Assembly: GCA_001599815.1 (NCBI GenBank) | Contig: BCIA01000002.1 | Span: 1,433,831-1,497,830 of the forward strand | Reading direction: 5' to 3' | From: Furcasterigmium furcatum | Taxonomy: Eukaryota; Ascomycota; Sordariomycetes; Glomerellales; Plectosphaerellaceae | Length of the DNA: 64,000 nucleotides | Shown: positions 11,032 through 21,866 of the stretch, in pieces | Numbering within the stretch: the first letter of the stretch is position 1 | How the letters are laid out: each line of letters starts with the position of its first letter | Translations under genes and position numbers: made by a program | The notes under the pieces: generated by a model | What the model was told of the DNA's origin: nothing | Seen by the model: the letters and a program-made list of their open reading frames with translations, nothing else | Database searches by the model: none

Positions 11032-13116
11032 CTAGTGGTATACCTGCCCACTAAGAGGAGTCTCGACCTCGTTAACGCTTGCAATAAGCAACTTCTCCCC
11101 TGCGACTTTCGGCAGAGTTTCAGGCCCCTCTCTCGTGATAGCAGACTCCATGTCAGTGCATGACGAATTCGATTCAGTAACTGTCGTGCTTTCTTCTCCA
11201 TCTCCACATTCCTGCTCCACCTTGCAGTCTGAGCCCGGAGGCAGTGCGTGGGGACAGCTGCCATATCTGACCTTCGCATCGGAAACCTGCTTCGAGATCT
11301 CCCTCCCTGTCGCATTGCTCCCAGCCTCGCTGATGAGCGGCGCGTCAAAAGCCTTTGCGATTTCTAACGGAGACATGGAAAAGGTCCGACCGAGGTGGCC
11401 CCAGTCCCGGAGTAGCGCCAGAATCAGGGCGGACGTGACGACCGAGAGGCTCAGGGCGATGATCGTGTAGACGTAGTGAGAACGATACACGGCCACCGTT
11501 TCCGTCTCTTGCAGTTCGACCACCTGGGTCTTGGATAAATTGGTGCCGATGGCCTCGAGGGCTCTCTGACGACCATCGAAGTGGAATCCCCCAAAGTGCC
11601 GCATGAAATCCTCTTCTTCGGCGAATCTTTCATCGGTCTCTGGGACGCGGGCCATGGCATAGCGCAACGAGAGCTCGTGGAGGGTCTGCGTGAAGTTTTC
11701 CACCGGATTCAGCACGGAGTACTTGTGGCACGTCGGGCTGTTGACCGCGGGGCCCCTGGAGAGGCGAGGAGGGCGCATCTCGATGCTGCTCCTGTTGATG
11801 AATCGCCGGGGCAGGAATCCCATCTGCTCATCATACCCGCTATACGTGTTGAAGAGAAGGTAGCCACCGTAGAGATCGTGCATAGCCTCTCGGAACCATT
11901 CTGGGTGAAAGTCGCTGCTTCCCCGGTCGAGGCGGACGCGGGGGATCGGCTCTAGATAGTCGACTCTGACACTGTCCTCCGAGTGCTGGGCGTCTCCCAT
12001 TATGACGGTCGAGCCATTGACGATTTGTATGGGCATCTTGATGAAAGCCGTGTAGAAGTCGCAGCGTGTGACGAGGGCGTCTTCGCTTCGATGGTCATGG
12101 CGAGTGATGCTGGTGTAGTTCATCACATACGGCGGCGTGTCCTTCGGCCACGCCGCTGACGGTTCTATCCTCCACTTGTCGTCTTGTGACATCAGCTGAT
12201 TCTCTTCGAGTTGAAACTGATAAAACGTCTCCAGCCAGCCGCATGGCCTGTGCAGTTCACTGCTGACAAGCCGCTCGGGGAAATTGGTGCTGTCGCCGGT
12301 GAGATTCCAGCCTGTCCAGGCGCAGTCCAGGCCTCTTGCCCGGTATGTATAGCCGAGGGAGTCGATCCCACGGACGGAGGCGATTTTCTGCTCGCAATGC
12401 CTGGCGAATCCCGCGAAGACGACCTCTGTAGCGCAGACCGAGGTCTCTCCGCAAACAGGACGCGACAGGCGGAGAGGGCGATGCCGGTCAAGCCCCGTGA
12501 CGACTTCATCGAATTCGTCCTGATATAGGATATTGGTGTGGAAATTGGCGGTAGGGAGCCTGTCGTCCCTTGTGACGACTTCTACCTTCTTCGTCAGATT
12601 CCACATCGGCTCTCGTCGTATCGGCAGATCCTCCGTCCTGGTGGAGGTCCGAGAAGCAATGTCAATAGTGGCGCCTCGCTGCAAGAGAGGGCCGTTGGCG
12701 GCCAGGAACAGGACGGCCAGGGAGGTTGCCCGGAGATGAAGCTGCGGATGTTGGGTTTTGTCGAACTTCAGCGAGCCCTTGACGTCGTAGGCAATCTCCC
12801 AAAGCGTGTGAAGCTCCGTCAGCGAAACTCCGGGCTCTGATAGCAGTTTTCCCCACCAGAGGCTGTCCGAGCTTGAGCGGAAGGCTGATCGAAGGAGAGT
12901 ATTGGATAGCGTTGCGATGATGGAGAGATAGACGGTGGGCGCGAGAGGCCAGGAGTCAACAGGACTGCCGTCAGCAAGAAACAGCACAAGCAGGGCCAGG
13001 CATATCGTGGCGACTGCTGTAAGGAGGCAGAGAAGGGGGGATATTGGATATGTGCGCCAGTAATGAGTGCGCCAGGGCCTCGAGTCGCCAGCGGGCGCGC
13101 TCTTCAGGCCATTCAT
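11032..13116 (-). CDS. DUF3176 membrane protein
   Basis: A single exon gives 694 residues from the ATG at 13116; the frame is open further upstream to 13536, but that part has no family similarity. Two membrane spans near residues 28-70 (a YPISPLLCLLTAVA segment, then LAPTVYLSIIATLSNTLLR) are followed by a WWGKLL motif, as in the fungal DUF3176 family. A long extracytoplasmic middle with several N-x-S/T sites follows, then a final span (YTIIALSLSVVTSALILALL) and a cytoplasmic tail. Function is unknown for the family. There is no operon-like neighbour; the 3' end converges with the methyltransferase gene. Confidence 0.8.
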   Translation of the reverse strand: MNGLKSAPAGDSRPWRTHYWRTYPISPLLCLLTAVATICLALLVLFLADGSPVDSWPLAPTVYLSIIATLSNTLLRSAFRSSSDSLWWGKLLSEPGVSLTELHTLWEIAYDVKGSLKFDKTQHPQLHLRATSLAVLFLAANGPLLQRGATIDIASRTSTRTEDLPIRREPMWNLTKKVEVVTRDDRLPTANFHTNILYQDEFDEVVTGLDRHRPLRLSRPVCGETSVCATEVVFAGFARHCEQKIASVRGIDSLGYTYRARGLDCAWTGWNLTGDSTNFPERLVSSELHRPCGWLETFYQFQLEENQLMSQDDKWRIEPSAAWPKDTPPYVMNYTSITRHDHRSEDALVTRCDFYTAFIKMPIQIVNGSTVIMGDAQHSEDSVRVDYLEPIPRVRLDRGSSDFHPEWFREAMHDLYGGYLLFNTYSGYDEQMGFLPRRFINRSSIEMRPPRLSRGPAVNSPTCHKYSVLNPVENFTQTLHELSLRYAMARVPETDERFAEEEDFMRHFGGFHFDGRQRALEAIGTNLSKTQVVELQETETVAVYRSHYVYTIIALSLSVVTSALILALLRDWGHLGRTFSMSPLEIAKAFDAPLISEAGSNATGREISKQVSDAKVRYGSCPHALPPGSDCKVEQECGDGEESTTVTESNSSCTDMESAITREGPETLPKVAGEKLLIASVNEVETPLSGQVYH

Positions 13117-14889
13117 GACGATGGAGGACTTGGAACAGGGGCGGCCAACACGACAGCAAATGGCGAGAGGGACAACCCCAAAGAACTCATGGTCACAGCT
13201 ATACGTGGGTTGATACTGCCTTTTATTTCTTGTCGAGTAAGGCTGTGCTGGTCCCTGACTGAGGCGGGCGAGACAGCTGTCTTGGCTGCCTTCTCCGACG
13301 TTGGTCGGTTGACAGACGGACCGCACTTCAGCATGCCAGCTGGCGAGGCGAGGTCGAGCATATTCGTGAGCGGCAGGAAGTGCATTGGGCTCGGGTTGCC
13401 TGTCGTGTGTAAAGACCAGAGAGAAGTTCAATGCAGTGCACCTCAGAATATATGAGCGTGACGGCATGGTCGAGACGTACAAGTACTCGCCCCTTGGAGG
13501 GGTGCCTCGCTCAATGAGACATACTGCTGTGGACACTTGCCTCTCTGTCTGTCAGCCTGCCATTGCTTGCTCGACTGAAAGGGTATTCCCGACACATTTC
13601 GGGCGTGGTTATTGAGGGGTCAATGAAGCGCCTTGCACACATCACTCTTTCGTGTCGTGGACTGCTAAAAGATTCTCAAATGGCCAGATAGCCCGTAGAA
13701 TCATGGTCTTCGTCCAATCTGACATCAGGCTGCTGTGAGAAGGGTCTCGGTAATTGGAGCCAAGCAGGGTAGGATTCCTCTCTGGGGGTCATAGAGTGTG
13801 CTTGCAGGTCGCTGGGAAGGGATTCCTCCATGCTGCTCCAATGCAGAATGGTCTGGCCACCTCTGCTTTCCTTCCGCCTCTGGCCAGTTCAACTAACAGA
13901 AAGAGGAAGAGGAAGACGGTGCTATTAGCTCATTAAAGTTCGACCGGCCCGTGGATGGGCCAGGGCGAAGACCATCGAGTTGGATCCAGGGCAGCCCTCG
14001 ACAAATCAAGAGCCTTCAATCACTCGTGGCGAGTCATAGCTCGTTGCTTATCGGGAAAAGGATCTGTTGCACGTGGACATTGAACAGCAGCTCGTGAAAC
14101 TGGGCTCTACCACCGCTGGTTCTCATCCAGAGTCGACATCAGCAAGTCATGATTTTCGCGCGATTTTCACCCGAATCCCCCCACGAAGCCAGCGAGGTGT
14201 ACAGCACAGCCACCATCGCCTCTTGCTGGGCATTGACGTTTTCGATACCGAGGCCCTGGTCTTGGCACTGCATTTCGGGCATCGTCCGCTCGTGAAGAGC
14301 GCCCCAAGACCGATGGAATAGGTAGATACTGTACTGATGAGCAGAATATTTCAAATTCATGCAGACCCGACCCGGTCCCCTCGTGGCACAAGAGAGACAT
14401 CTGCGGCTGAGCAGACTTTTCGAACTTCCATGCTTCCACGGCAATTCCCAGGCCGAGAAGGGCCTGCCCGTGGTGCTATGCGCATTGCGTCCTGGTCCCA
14501 ACCGGCTGGACCGGCCGGCTTACCACGCCACTGGGAGGCGAACGAGGTTGCACGAGCCGGACCTCGTCGAGATGATTCACTGAGGAGGCAGCTGAAGTGC
14601 GCGCGCTCGGTCGAGGCCCCCGGAGCGAGCGACGAACCCGTGCATCGAGAGGCGTGGGCGATGGAGCTCGCGAGCCGAATTAAGCAGGCGAGCTTGCTCA
14701 TTGGCGGCCAAGCTGCTGTTAAGCATGATCGCCCACGCGGTTGGATTGCCGAAAGGAGCATGGCTTGGCGTCGCGGCGCGCGGGATGAGGCCGAACGGTC
14801 GACGGGCGGTCGTGCTAGCGCGCCCTCGTCGGTCATGAATCCAGGAGAGTGTGGCCGCCCGTGTGTCGGACAGACAGGCCGAGGACGCA
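13117..14889. other. Intergenic between DUF3176 and phosphate symporter genes
   Basis: This is a shared upstream region of two divergent genes. A second E-box core (CACGTGGA) occurs at 14070-14077. I see no protein family motif, although long chance open frames run through the GC-rich 14.3-15.2 kb part. Confidence 0.4.
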
Positions 14890-14897
14890 CACGTGGG
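14890..14897 (+). promoter_or_regulatory. PHO-type E-box CACGTGGG
   Basis: CACGTGGG is the high-affinity form of the site bound by yeast Pho4 and by its Neurospora counterpart NUC-1, which switch on phosphate-acquisition genes under phosphate limitation. It lies about 375 bp upstream of the phosphate symporter start. Binding is inferred. Confidence 0.55.
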
Positions 14898-15083
14898 GGC
14901 TTCTCCGGGGTTCATTGGAGGGTGGCGCGCCGGCGGAGGGCGATCACCCCTTCGAGAAGGGTTGCGCGAGTCCTCGAGGGAGCAGGTCTGGACGGGCGAA
15001 GAGATTGGAGCTCGGTGAAAGGATCGAGCAGGAGGAAGAGGGAGAAGAGAAGAGTCTTATGTGTGCGTGCCCGAGACTTGGCA

Positions 15084-15089
15084 TATAAA
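15084..15089 (+). promoter_or_regulatory. TATA box of the phosphate symporter gene
   Basis: TATAAA lies about 180 bp before the ATG at 15271 and downstream of the E-box at 14890, the usual order of a regulated fungal promoter. Confidence 0.5.
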
Positions 15090-15270
15090 GATCGATCCAT
15101 CCCATCCCTTCCCCCCAGGTCTTGGCCCCTTGGCACGTCCCAAACAGTCGACGCCATATCGTGTGAGATCTCTGGGCATTCCTCGGCACTCTCTTGGCCT
15201 TTCTTCCTCATTGGATCCCCTCGAGAACCCCTGCATCTCTCAGTGCCGTCTGCCGGCCCGCCAAGATACA

Positions 15271-17217
15271 ATGGCCGTCCTCACCGAATACACCTACGTC
15301 TTCGCCATCGGCACCTGCTTCGCCCTGCTCGAGGCCTACAACAACGGTGCCAACGATGTCGCCAACGCCTGGGCGACCAGCGTGTCGTCGCGCTCCGTCA
15401 CCTACCGCCAGGCCATGGTCCTGTGCCTCATCTTCGAGATGACCGGTGCCCTGGCGGTCGGCGCCCGCACTGCCTCCACCATCAAGAACGGAATCATTCC
15501 CATCGCCGCCTTCGATGGCAACGCCGGCGTCCAGCTGCTCGCCTTCGCCTGTGCCTCCGCCGGTGCCGCCATCTGGGTCATGTGGTGCACGCGCAACTCT
15601 GCCCACGTCTCCTCCACCTACTCCCTCGTCTCCTCCATCGCCGGCGTCGGTGTCGCTGCCGTCGGCGCGAACAAGGTGAAATGGGGCTGGAGCGACGGCT
15701 CGGGTCTCGGTGCCATCTTCGCCGGCCTGGGTATGGCTCCCGCCATCTCCGCCCTCTTCGCCGCGACCATCTTCATGCTGATCAAGGGCGTTGTCCACCT
15801 CCGCTCCAACCCCGTGCCCTGGGCCGTCTGGACCTCCCCCTTCTTCTTCCTCATCGCCGGTACCGTCTGCTCCCTCTCCATCGTGTACAAGGGCTCCCCC
15901 CGTCTGGGCCTCGCCGACAAGCCCGCCTGGTACATCGCCTCCGTCTCCCTGGGCACCGGCTTCGGCCTCTTCGTCCTCGCTGCCCTCTTCTTCGTCCCCT
16001 TCGTCCACGCCAAGGTCGTCAAGAAGGACTACACCCTGCGCTGGTGGCACGTCGTCTACGGCCCGCTCCTCTTCCAGCGTGAGGCCCCCGCCGATGCCGA
16101 GTTCGCCAAGGTCCCCAACTACGCCGTCCTCCAGCACGGCGGCGAGGACGACGAGAACGAGGGCACCCTCCAGGCCCCGGCCCACCCCAGCGACGAGGCC
16201 GCCAAGGCAGAGGCCAAGCTCGACTCCAAGTCCAGCGACGACGACATCACCCCCAACAAGGGCGCCTCCTCCGACGAGAAGCACGCCGTCGCCGCCGGTG
16301 CCGCCCCCCACGACAACGAGGCCATGCTCATGTACAACGAGAACCCCCAGCAGGCCTACCAGCGCCTCCTCAAGCAGGCCCGCGAGCGCCACCACGCCAG
16401 CCTCCGCAAGAAGGCCGGCCCCCTCGGCTGGGCCATGCGCCTCCTCCACAACAACCCCATGGGCGCCGGCTCCATCTACGAGCTGCACAACCTCAAGGCC
16501 CTCTGCATCCGCCTGCCCGCCATGGTCGTCGTCGCCCTCCTCTACGGCCTGCACTACGACATCCACAAGGCCCAGGTCGGCGTCCTCGGCACCCCCGAGG
16601 GCCGCCGCATGGACCGCGTCTACGCCAAGGCACCCAAGTACCCCAACGAGGTCGAGCACCTCTACTCCTTCGTCCAGGTCATCACCGCCTGCACCGCCTC
16701 CTTCGCCCACGGCGCCAACGACGTCGGCAATGCTGTTGGTGTCTGGGCCGGCATGTACGGCGCCTGGTCCACTGGCGACGCCCAGGAGTCCAAGGCCCCC
16801 GTCCCCATGTGGCAGCTTGCCGTCGTCGCCTTGACGATCTGCATCGGTTTCATCACCTACGGATACAACATCATGAAGGGTATGTCGCCTCGTTTCTGAA
16901 TGATTTATCAGCTGCTAACTTTACATCTAGTCATGGGTAACAAGATCACCTACCACTCGCCCTCGCGCGGCTCCTCGATGGAGATGGGCGCCGCCATCAC
17001 CATCCTCATCTTCTCCCAGTACTCCCTCCCCGTCTCGACCTCCATGTGCATCACGGGCGCAACCGTCGGCGTCGGCCTGTGCAACGGCACCTTCAAGGCC
17101 GTCAACTGGCAGCGTGTCGGCCTCCTCGTCTTCTCCTGGATCATGACCATCCCCATCGCCGGCCTCATCGGCGGATGCCTCATGGCCCTGGCCCTCAACA
17201 CCCCCCACTACGGTTAA
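15271..17217 (+). CDS. pho-4: Sodium/phosphate symporter, PHO-4 family
   Basis: Two exons, 15271-16879 and 16931-17217, encode 631 residues. The protein has the inverted duplication that marks the PiT/PHO-4 family: GANDVANAW near residue 27 and GANDVGNAVG near residue 481, each followed by a bundle of membrane spans. The central loop (about 265-410) is long, hydrophilic and rich in Asp, Glu, Lys and Ala, as in fungal members. Relatives are Neurospora PHO-4 and yeast Pho89, high-affinity Na+-coupled phosphate importers of the plasma membrane. The single intron splits the codon in NIMKVMGNK. Codon bias towards C-ending codons is extreme, suggesting high expression. The E-box at 14890 suggests induction by phosphate limitation. 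Confidence 0.93.
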
Positions 17218-17486
17218 GGCGATGGAAATCTGCGGCCTCTTTAGAGGCTGGATTGTTGTATACCCCCCCATGGCATAGATACTGTGATATCCACGGTGCT
17301 GCGTGTGTTCGCGTTAACAGATTGTCTGTTCGGACCTGATATATAATATAATAAAAGGCGGTCACTTTCATGGTTCTCACTGTCTTGCCGTGTCTTTGTT
17401 GATCACTGAGATACAAACAATGTTAGAAAACAAAGTCGACAGACTGGAGGTTACTGCCACTACCTTGACATGAGTTGCTGCTTCTC
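17218..17486. other. Symporter 3' flank
   Basis: This A/T-richer stretch contains TATATAATATAATAAAAGG near 17338-17356, which could serve as a polyadenylation region for the symporter transcript. No gene is seen. Confidence 0.4.
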
Positions 17487-17708
17487 TCACACAAACACAG
17501 ACATCACCCGAAAGTCGACGGCTGCGGTCTTCTTGATTTGACCGCTTAGCAGACTTGACCAGTTTAGAGAAACACCACGGATGATGAGGGCATCAATCGA
17601 GTGGCTGTCTTCTAGGCAGAGAAGGACTCGGGACGTAGACCTTGCGAATCCAGTCTCCAGGGCGACGGCCAATAACGTTAAGAAACTAAGGAACTTTTCC
17701 ATCTTCAT
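17487..17708 (-). CDS. Possible small secreted protein
   Basis: An open frame of 73 residues starts MKMEKFLSFLTLLAVALETG, which reads like a signal peptide with a possible cut after GFA. The remainder has one cysteine and no recognisable domain. It sits between the 3' ends of two well-supported genes, so it could equally be chance. I know of no family to assign it to. Confidence 0.2.
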   Translation of the reverse strand: MKMEKFLSFLTLLAVALETGFARSTSRVLLCLEDSHSIDALIIRGVSLNWSSLLSGQIKKTAAVDFRVMSVFV

Positions 17709-17765
17709 TCTCACATGAAAGCTTGCGTAGGCACTCAATGGCTAGTTTGTTCCGCTAACGACGCC

Positions 17766-19091
17766 TTACAAGCGGGCAGACTCTCTGGCGAGGACTCGGA
17801 GCCAGTCATCGACACTCTGGACAGCATCAAGCGCCATTCCATACCCGGCCTGATACCCGGTGCCGCCAGCGCCGTAGTTGTGAACAAGAGCGCGGCGGAC
17901 GCCGTCGACCACCACGTCGCTCCTCTCGACCCTCGCGCCGCCCTCGCGCGACGGCCTGAGCCCGGCGAAAGTCGCCAGGACTTCGGGTTCAGGGCCTTTC
18001 CGTATTTCGGGGCTGAGATGATCGGTGCGCTTCAGGATCGAGTCCGATTCGCTTGAGAAGGTGTCGCTGGTACTAAAAGCCAAAACTCTTGTCAGACCGA
18101 TGCCGTGAGATGGGAGCGTGGGGGTTCGATGCGCACCTGACGCCCTTTTGGAGGAAGCCTCCCAGGACCGCGTTGCCGTTTGACCACGGGCGGGGGATGA
18201 TGTACGTGACGTAGTCCCTGCCGTGGCGCATCATGTTCGTGCGGACATGGGGAACCTTCGCCAGCAGGATCTGGCCGCGGGTCGGGTAGCATTTGGCGTC
18301 CTCGACTCCTCCGAGGGTGCCGGCTCCGTTGCCGGTGCAGTTGAAGACCAGCTTGACCTCCGGGTCGGAGTATGCCTCGTTGATTTCGGAGAGCTTTCGG
18401 CGCTCGAATCGCACTCCGTGCTCGGACTTGAGGGTGCTGAAGAGCCATTCCAGGTGCTTCGGGGCGTTCACCGTCACGGTCGTGAACGAGACGCCTACGG
18501 ACACGCCGGCGGGGAGCTCGCCCTTGGGGATGACCCGGAACTGTTGCCTGTTGCGTTAGCATTCCTCGTACTCGACAAGAAGCACGGGGCGGACCGTACG
18601 TCTTCGAGATACTGTGACAGGGAATCGAGCTTGTCCTCGGCCACGGGATCATCCCAGTACTCGATCGAGTCGGTCCTCTGAACCCAGCATCGCCTCCCGT
18701 GCCGCGATGCCAGGTTCACGAGGTGCTCATACCCAAGACGGTCCCATCTCAGGGCGTTGGCATCGCTACCCGAGATGGCAGAGAAGTTTGCTCCGGCCCT
18801 GTATCAAGTTTTTGTCAGCATCGGCAAAGATGGTTTTTGAATCCAGAGAGAAGAAGACTGACCATGGCGAGACGTAGTTCTTACTAGTGTCGCCGGGAAA
18901 GTAATCGGCCACAACGGTGACAGCACTTCCGAGACCTCTCTGGGCGAGGGCGAGGGCCGTGTCGAGGCCGATAATTCCTGCGCTGTAGATCCAAGTTTGA
19001 TCATTAGCATGGAGGAGGGCATCGGTTCTGGGTCTGGCATGTGTACTCACCCAACGATGACGATCGGCCGAGGATCACGAGAAGAGTTCAT
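17766..19091 (-). CDS. D-amino-acid oxidase, peroxisomal
   Basis: Five exons, 19051-19091, 18863-18982, 18600-18798, 18137-18540 and 17766-18072, encode 356 residues, the usual length. The N-terminal FAD motif IVIVGAGIIGL is formed across intron 1. SPWAGANF, crossing intron 2, and NYGAGGTGYQAGYG near the C-terminus are signatures of D-amino-acid oxidase (EC 1.4.3.3), which oxidatively deaminates D-amino acids to 2-oxo acids, ammonia and peroxide. The protein ends in A-R-L, an acceptable type 1 peroxisomal signal, which fits a peroxide-forming oxidase. It is divergent from the threonine aldolase gene, with 750 bp between the starts. D-aspartate oxidase is a close alternative that the sequence alone does not exclude. 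Confidence 0.9.
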
Positions 19092-19496
19092 GGTGCTGCC
19101 AGTGAAGTCGTGTTGAGGGTGGTGCGCCGCGGTCTGGTGGGAAGTGTGTGTGCGACGCAAGGTGGCACTGGCGTAATATATGTCGGCCGTAGACTCATGA
19201 CAACATAATGTAGAGATGGGTGACGACGATTCTCATTATCTACCAAGGTCCAGCAAAAGAGCGTTGCGAAAAATCCCTCCATCAAGGACGTTGCCGCCGT
19301 GGAGAACATCCCGAGGGGAACCCCGTGGCAAGATGCATCGACAATTGGGCAGTCTTTGGGCCATAATCATGATGGGACCAGGCGGAGGGGATGTTCGGGG
19401 ATGACTCGGTGGTCACAGGTCCAGGGCGATAGGGGCACGTCCATGGCGATCCCCTGACTCTCTCTCATAGTGTCAGAACCAACGCTGTAATAGCGG

Positions 19497-19581
19497 CCGC
19501 GGGGAGTTTCCCGCGGAGAGCACCGCGGCAAAACTACTCGCCGATTGGACTGAAGCCAAAGTCTGGAGCCCTTGGCCGCGG
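19497..19581. promoter_or_regulatory. Cluster of four CCGCGG palindromes
   Basis: CCGCGG occurs at 19497, 19511, 19523 and 19576, two of them in a TTTCCCGCGGAGA or GGCCGCGGAGA setting. A head-to-head CCG/CGG pair is the kind of site read by Zn2Cys6 dimers; TCCGCGGA is the yeast Pdr1/Pdr3 element. It lies 260-345 bp upstream of the aldolase ATG. The factor is unknown. Confidence 0.4.
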
Positions 19582-19735
19582 AGACTCTCCACGTTACCCG
19601 TCCCCCCGGCCCCGGACTGCGGGGAGGCGACTCTCACGGAGTTTCTCGAGCAAAGGGGTGAAATGCCATCGCTCACTAAAGACGCAACAAGAATCATATT
19701 GGACCCAAGTTCGAAGTCGAATCTCTCTGGCCTCG

Positions 19736-19742
19736 TATAAAG
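19736..19742 (+). promoter_or_regulatory. TATA box of the threonine aldolase gene
   Basis: TATAAAG lies 100 bp before the ATG at 19842. Confidence 0.5.
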
Positions 19743-19841
19743 GGTCTTGCATTTCTTGTCGTACTTCCTTAGTCCGTTCCAACCACCCAAACCAACACCA
19801 TTCGCTGTGCATCTTTCACACCAGCATCAACAAGTCTCACG

Positions 19842-21121
19842 ATGACCGTTCCCGCCCCCGCCCAGTCGAGCTCTTCTCACTTCACGGCCAAGGCCAAGGC
19901 CAAGGTGGAAGCGGCCCAGGCCAAAGCCTCAAGGGACTTTCGTTCCGACGTTGTCACGGTGCCTACCGAGGGCATGCTGGATGTAAGCCTCGCCGTCCCT
20001 TGGTTTGACCAAACACTGACGAACAAATCAGGCCATCCTGAACGCCTCTGTCAACGATGACATCTACGACGTCGAGGGCGATCCCTCTGTCAAGGCCCTC
20101 GAGGCCAGGATCATGGAGCTGACCGGGTTCGAGGCAGCCCTCTGGGCAGTCTCCGGCACCCAGGGCAACCAGATCTGTCTTCGAACCCACCTGACGCAGC
20201 CGCCGCACAGCGTCCTGCTCGACCACCGAGCCCACGTACACTGCTGGGAGTCCGGCGCGCTCCCCGTCATCTCTCAGGCATCAGTCACCACCGTCCACCC
20301 CAAGAACGGCGTGCACCTGACCCTGGAAGATGTCAAGGCCAACATCACGGCGGATGGCAACAGTAAGCCATCTTGGGATGCCCCCGCCCTGAAGACTTTG
20401 CACTCACACGATCACAGTTCACTTCCCGCCGACTCGCGTCGTGTCCCTCGAAAACACGCTGAGCGGCACCATCCTCCCCCTCGCGGAGGCACAAGCCATC
20501 TCAGACTACGTGCGCTCCTACCCCGTGCCGGAGGGCCAGAAGCCCATCGCCATGCACCTCGACGCCGCGCGGGTCATCGACGGCGTCATCGGCGAAGGCG
20601 TGGATTTAAAGGCCTACAGCGCCTGCTTCGACAGCATGTCCATCTGCCTGGCCAAGGGCATCGGTGCGCCCATGGGCAGCGTCATCGTCGGCAGCAGAGC
20701 GTTCATCGAGCGCGCAAAGTGGTTCCGCAAGATGCTCGGCGGCGGCACCCGCCAGCCGGGCATGATGGCCGCGGCCGCGCTCTCGGCGCTGGAGCACACG
20801 CTCCCGAGGGTTGCGGGCGTCCATGCCCTCACCAAGTCTGCCGCTGCGCAGCTGGAGGCCGTCGGCTACAAGTTTGCACTGCCTGTGCAGACGAACATGA
20901 TCGTGCTGGACCTCGAGGCTCTGGGGATCCCGCCTGCGGCGCTGGTCGAGTACTGTGCCGCGGAGAAAATTACCGTGTTCCCGATGCCGAGGCTGGTATT
21001 CCATCACCAGACGTCGGACGACGCTGTCAAGAGTCTGGTAGCTGCGCTGACAAGGTTGATTGAAGATAAGAAGGCGGGTGTGTCGCTCAATCAGGCCAAT
21101 GTTCGCGGGGGATATGTCTAG
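19842..21121 (+). CDS. Threonine aldolase (PLP-dependent)
   Basis: Three exons, 19842-19982, 20032-20362 and 20418-21121, encode 391 residues. The fold type I pattern of the threonine aldolase/beta-eliminating lyase family is clear: FRSDVVTVPT at the start, NDDIYDVEGDPSVKALE, SGTQGNQ, a HxH stretch after DHRA, MHLDAARV, and the PLP lysine in CLAKGIGAPMGS near residue 236. These enzymes split threonine or allo-threonine into glycine and acetaldehyde (EC 4.1.2.-). Stereochemistry and substrate range cannot be read from sequence; phenylserine-type substrates are possible. No targeting signal is obvious. The divergent D-amino-acid oxidase gene suggests joint control. Confidence 0.88.
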
Positions 21122-21866
21122 CCCAAATACCTACCCTGATAGCTTGCCAAGACTTCCCACTACTCCATGCCCCGAAGACGAGCTACACGTGAGATCTGAA
21201 CATCCATGGTATTGATGTGTATGGATTATATAACTAAAGAGGCGTATTGATATCACGTTAAGAAAATCTATAGGAATACAGATTAATCTCCCTACTTACT
21301 GTTGAATGTATGTAGTTATCGGATTCCTTTCGGCACTCAGGTAGTCCGCGGAGAAGTTCGTCGCGGGATCTCGGAACTAACATACCCGGGAAGTGGTCTG
21401 GTGACACCCTGGACAAGTGTGATGATCTGCCTCGAATCCCGAGTGGTGATTAATGTGCTGGGTGGGTGGAAATTCCCCGCAGCCAACTTTGATGGCGCTT
21501 CTTTCCACCTTGACTCGAAACAACGGCAACATGCATCCGGACTGCCACCCCCGGACTCTGTTCCCCAAGTTGCCGCGGAGGATTCCCTTTGTTTCCCAGG
21601 AATTGCCCATGCGAGAACGGCGCCCCGGAATCCCAAGCAAGAACGGGGCTTGAAAAGGAGCGCCAACGATGTTCACGATGGCATCGAGCAGCATATGCGA
21701 GCCCACGAGTCGCTGCTGGGGTTGTATGATGTGTCTCTCATTCTAGCACGGACTTTCTCATCAAAAGGCCACTTCAGAACTGCATGTTTACAAGGGCTAT
21801 CAGAAGATCATTGATAGATCTATACGGCTCGCTGTCATCAACTTCCTCAACCCTCCTCTCGGCCAC
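21122..21866. other. Convergent intergenic region
   Basis: It separates the 3' ends of the aldolase (+) and MFS (-) genes. It contains a perfect TCCGCGGA at 21345-21352 and another CCGCGG at 21573, although no gene starts here, so the motif is not confined to promoters. No gene is supported. Confidence 0.5.

Larger units (their letters stand above)
19092..19841. other. Divergent promoter region of oxidase and aldolase genes
   Basis: The 750-bp gap between two start codons carries the CCGCGG cluster and a TATA box listed separately. No coding region is seen. Confidence 0.6.

Noticed and set aside
14337..16082. Long + strand open frame of 581 codons overlapping the phosphate symporter
   Set aside because: Its second half is a frame-shifted shadow of the symporter gene, rich in Arg, Pro and His as expected from C-ending codons; its first half has no family motif.
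15208..16710. 500-codon antisense open frame across the symporter
   Set aside because: It is Gly/Glu/Val/Asp-rich, the usual antisense image of strongly C-biased coding DNA, with no domain.
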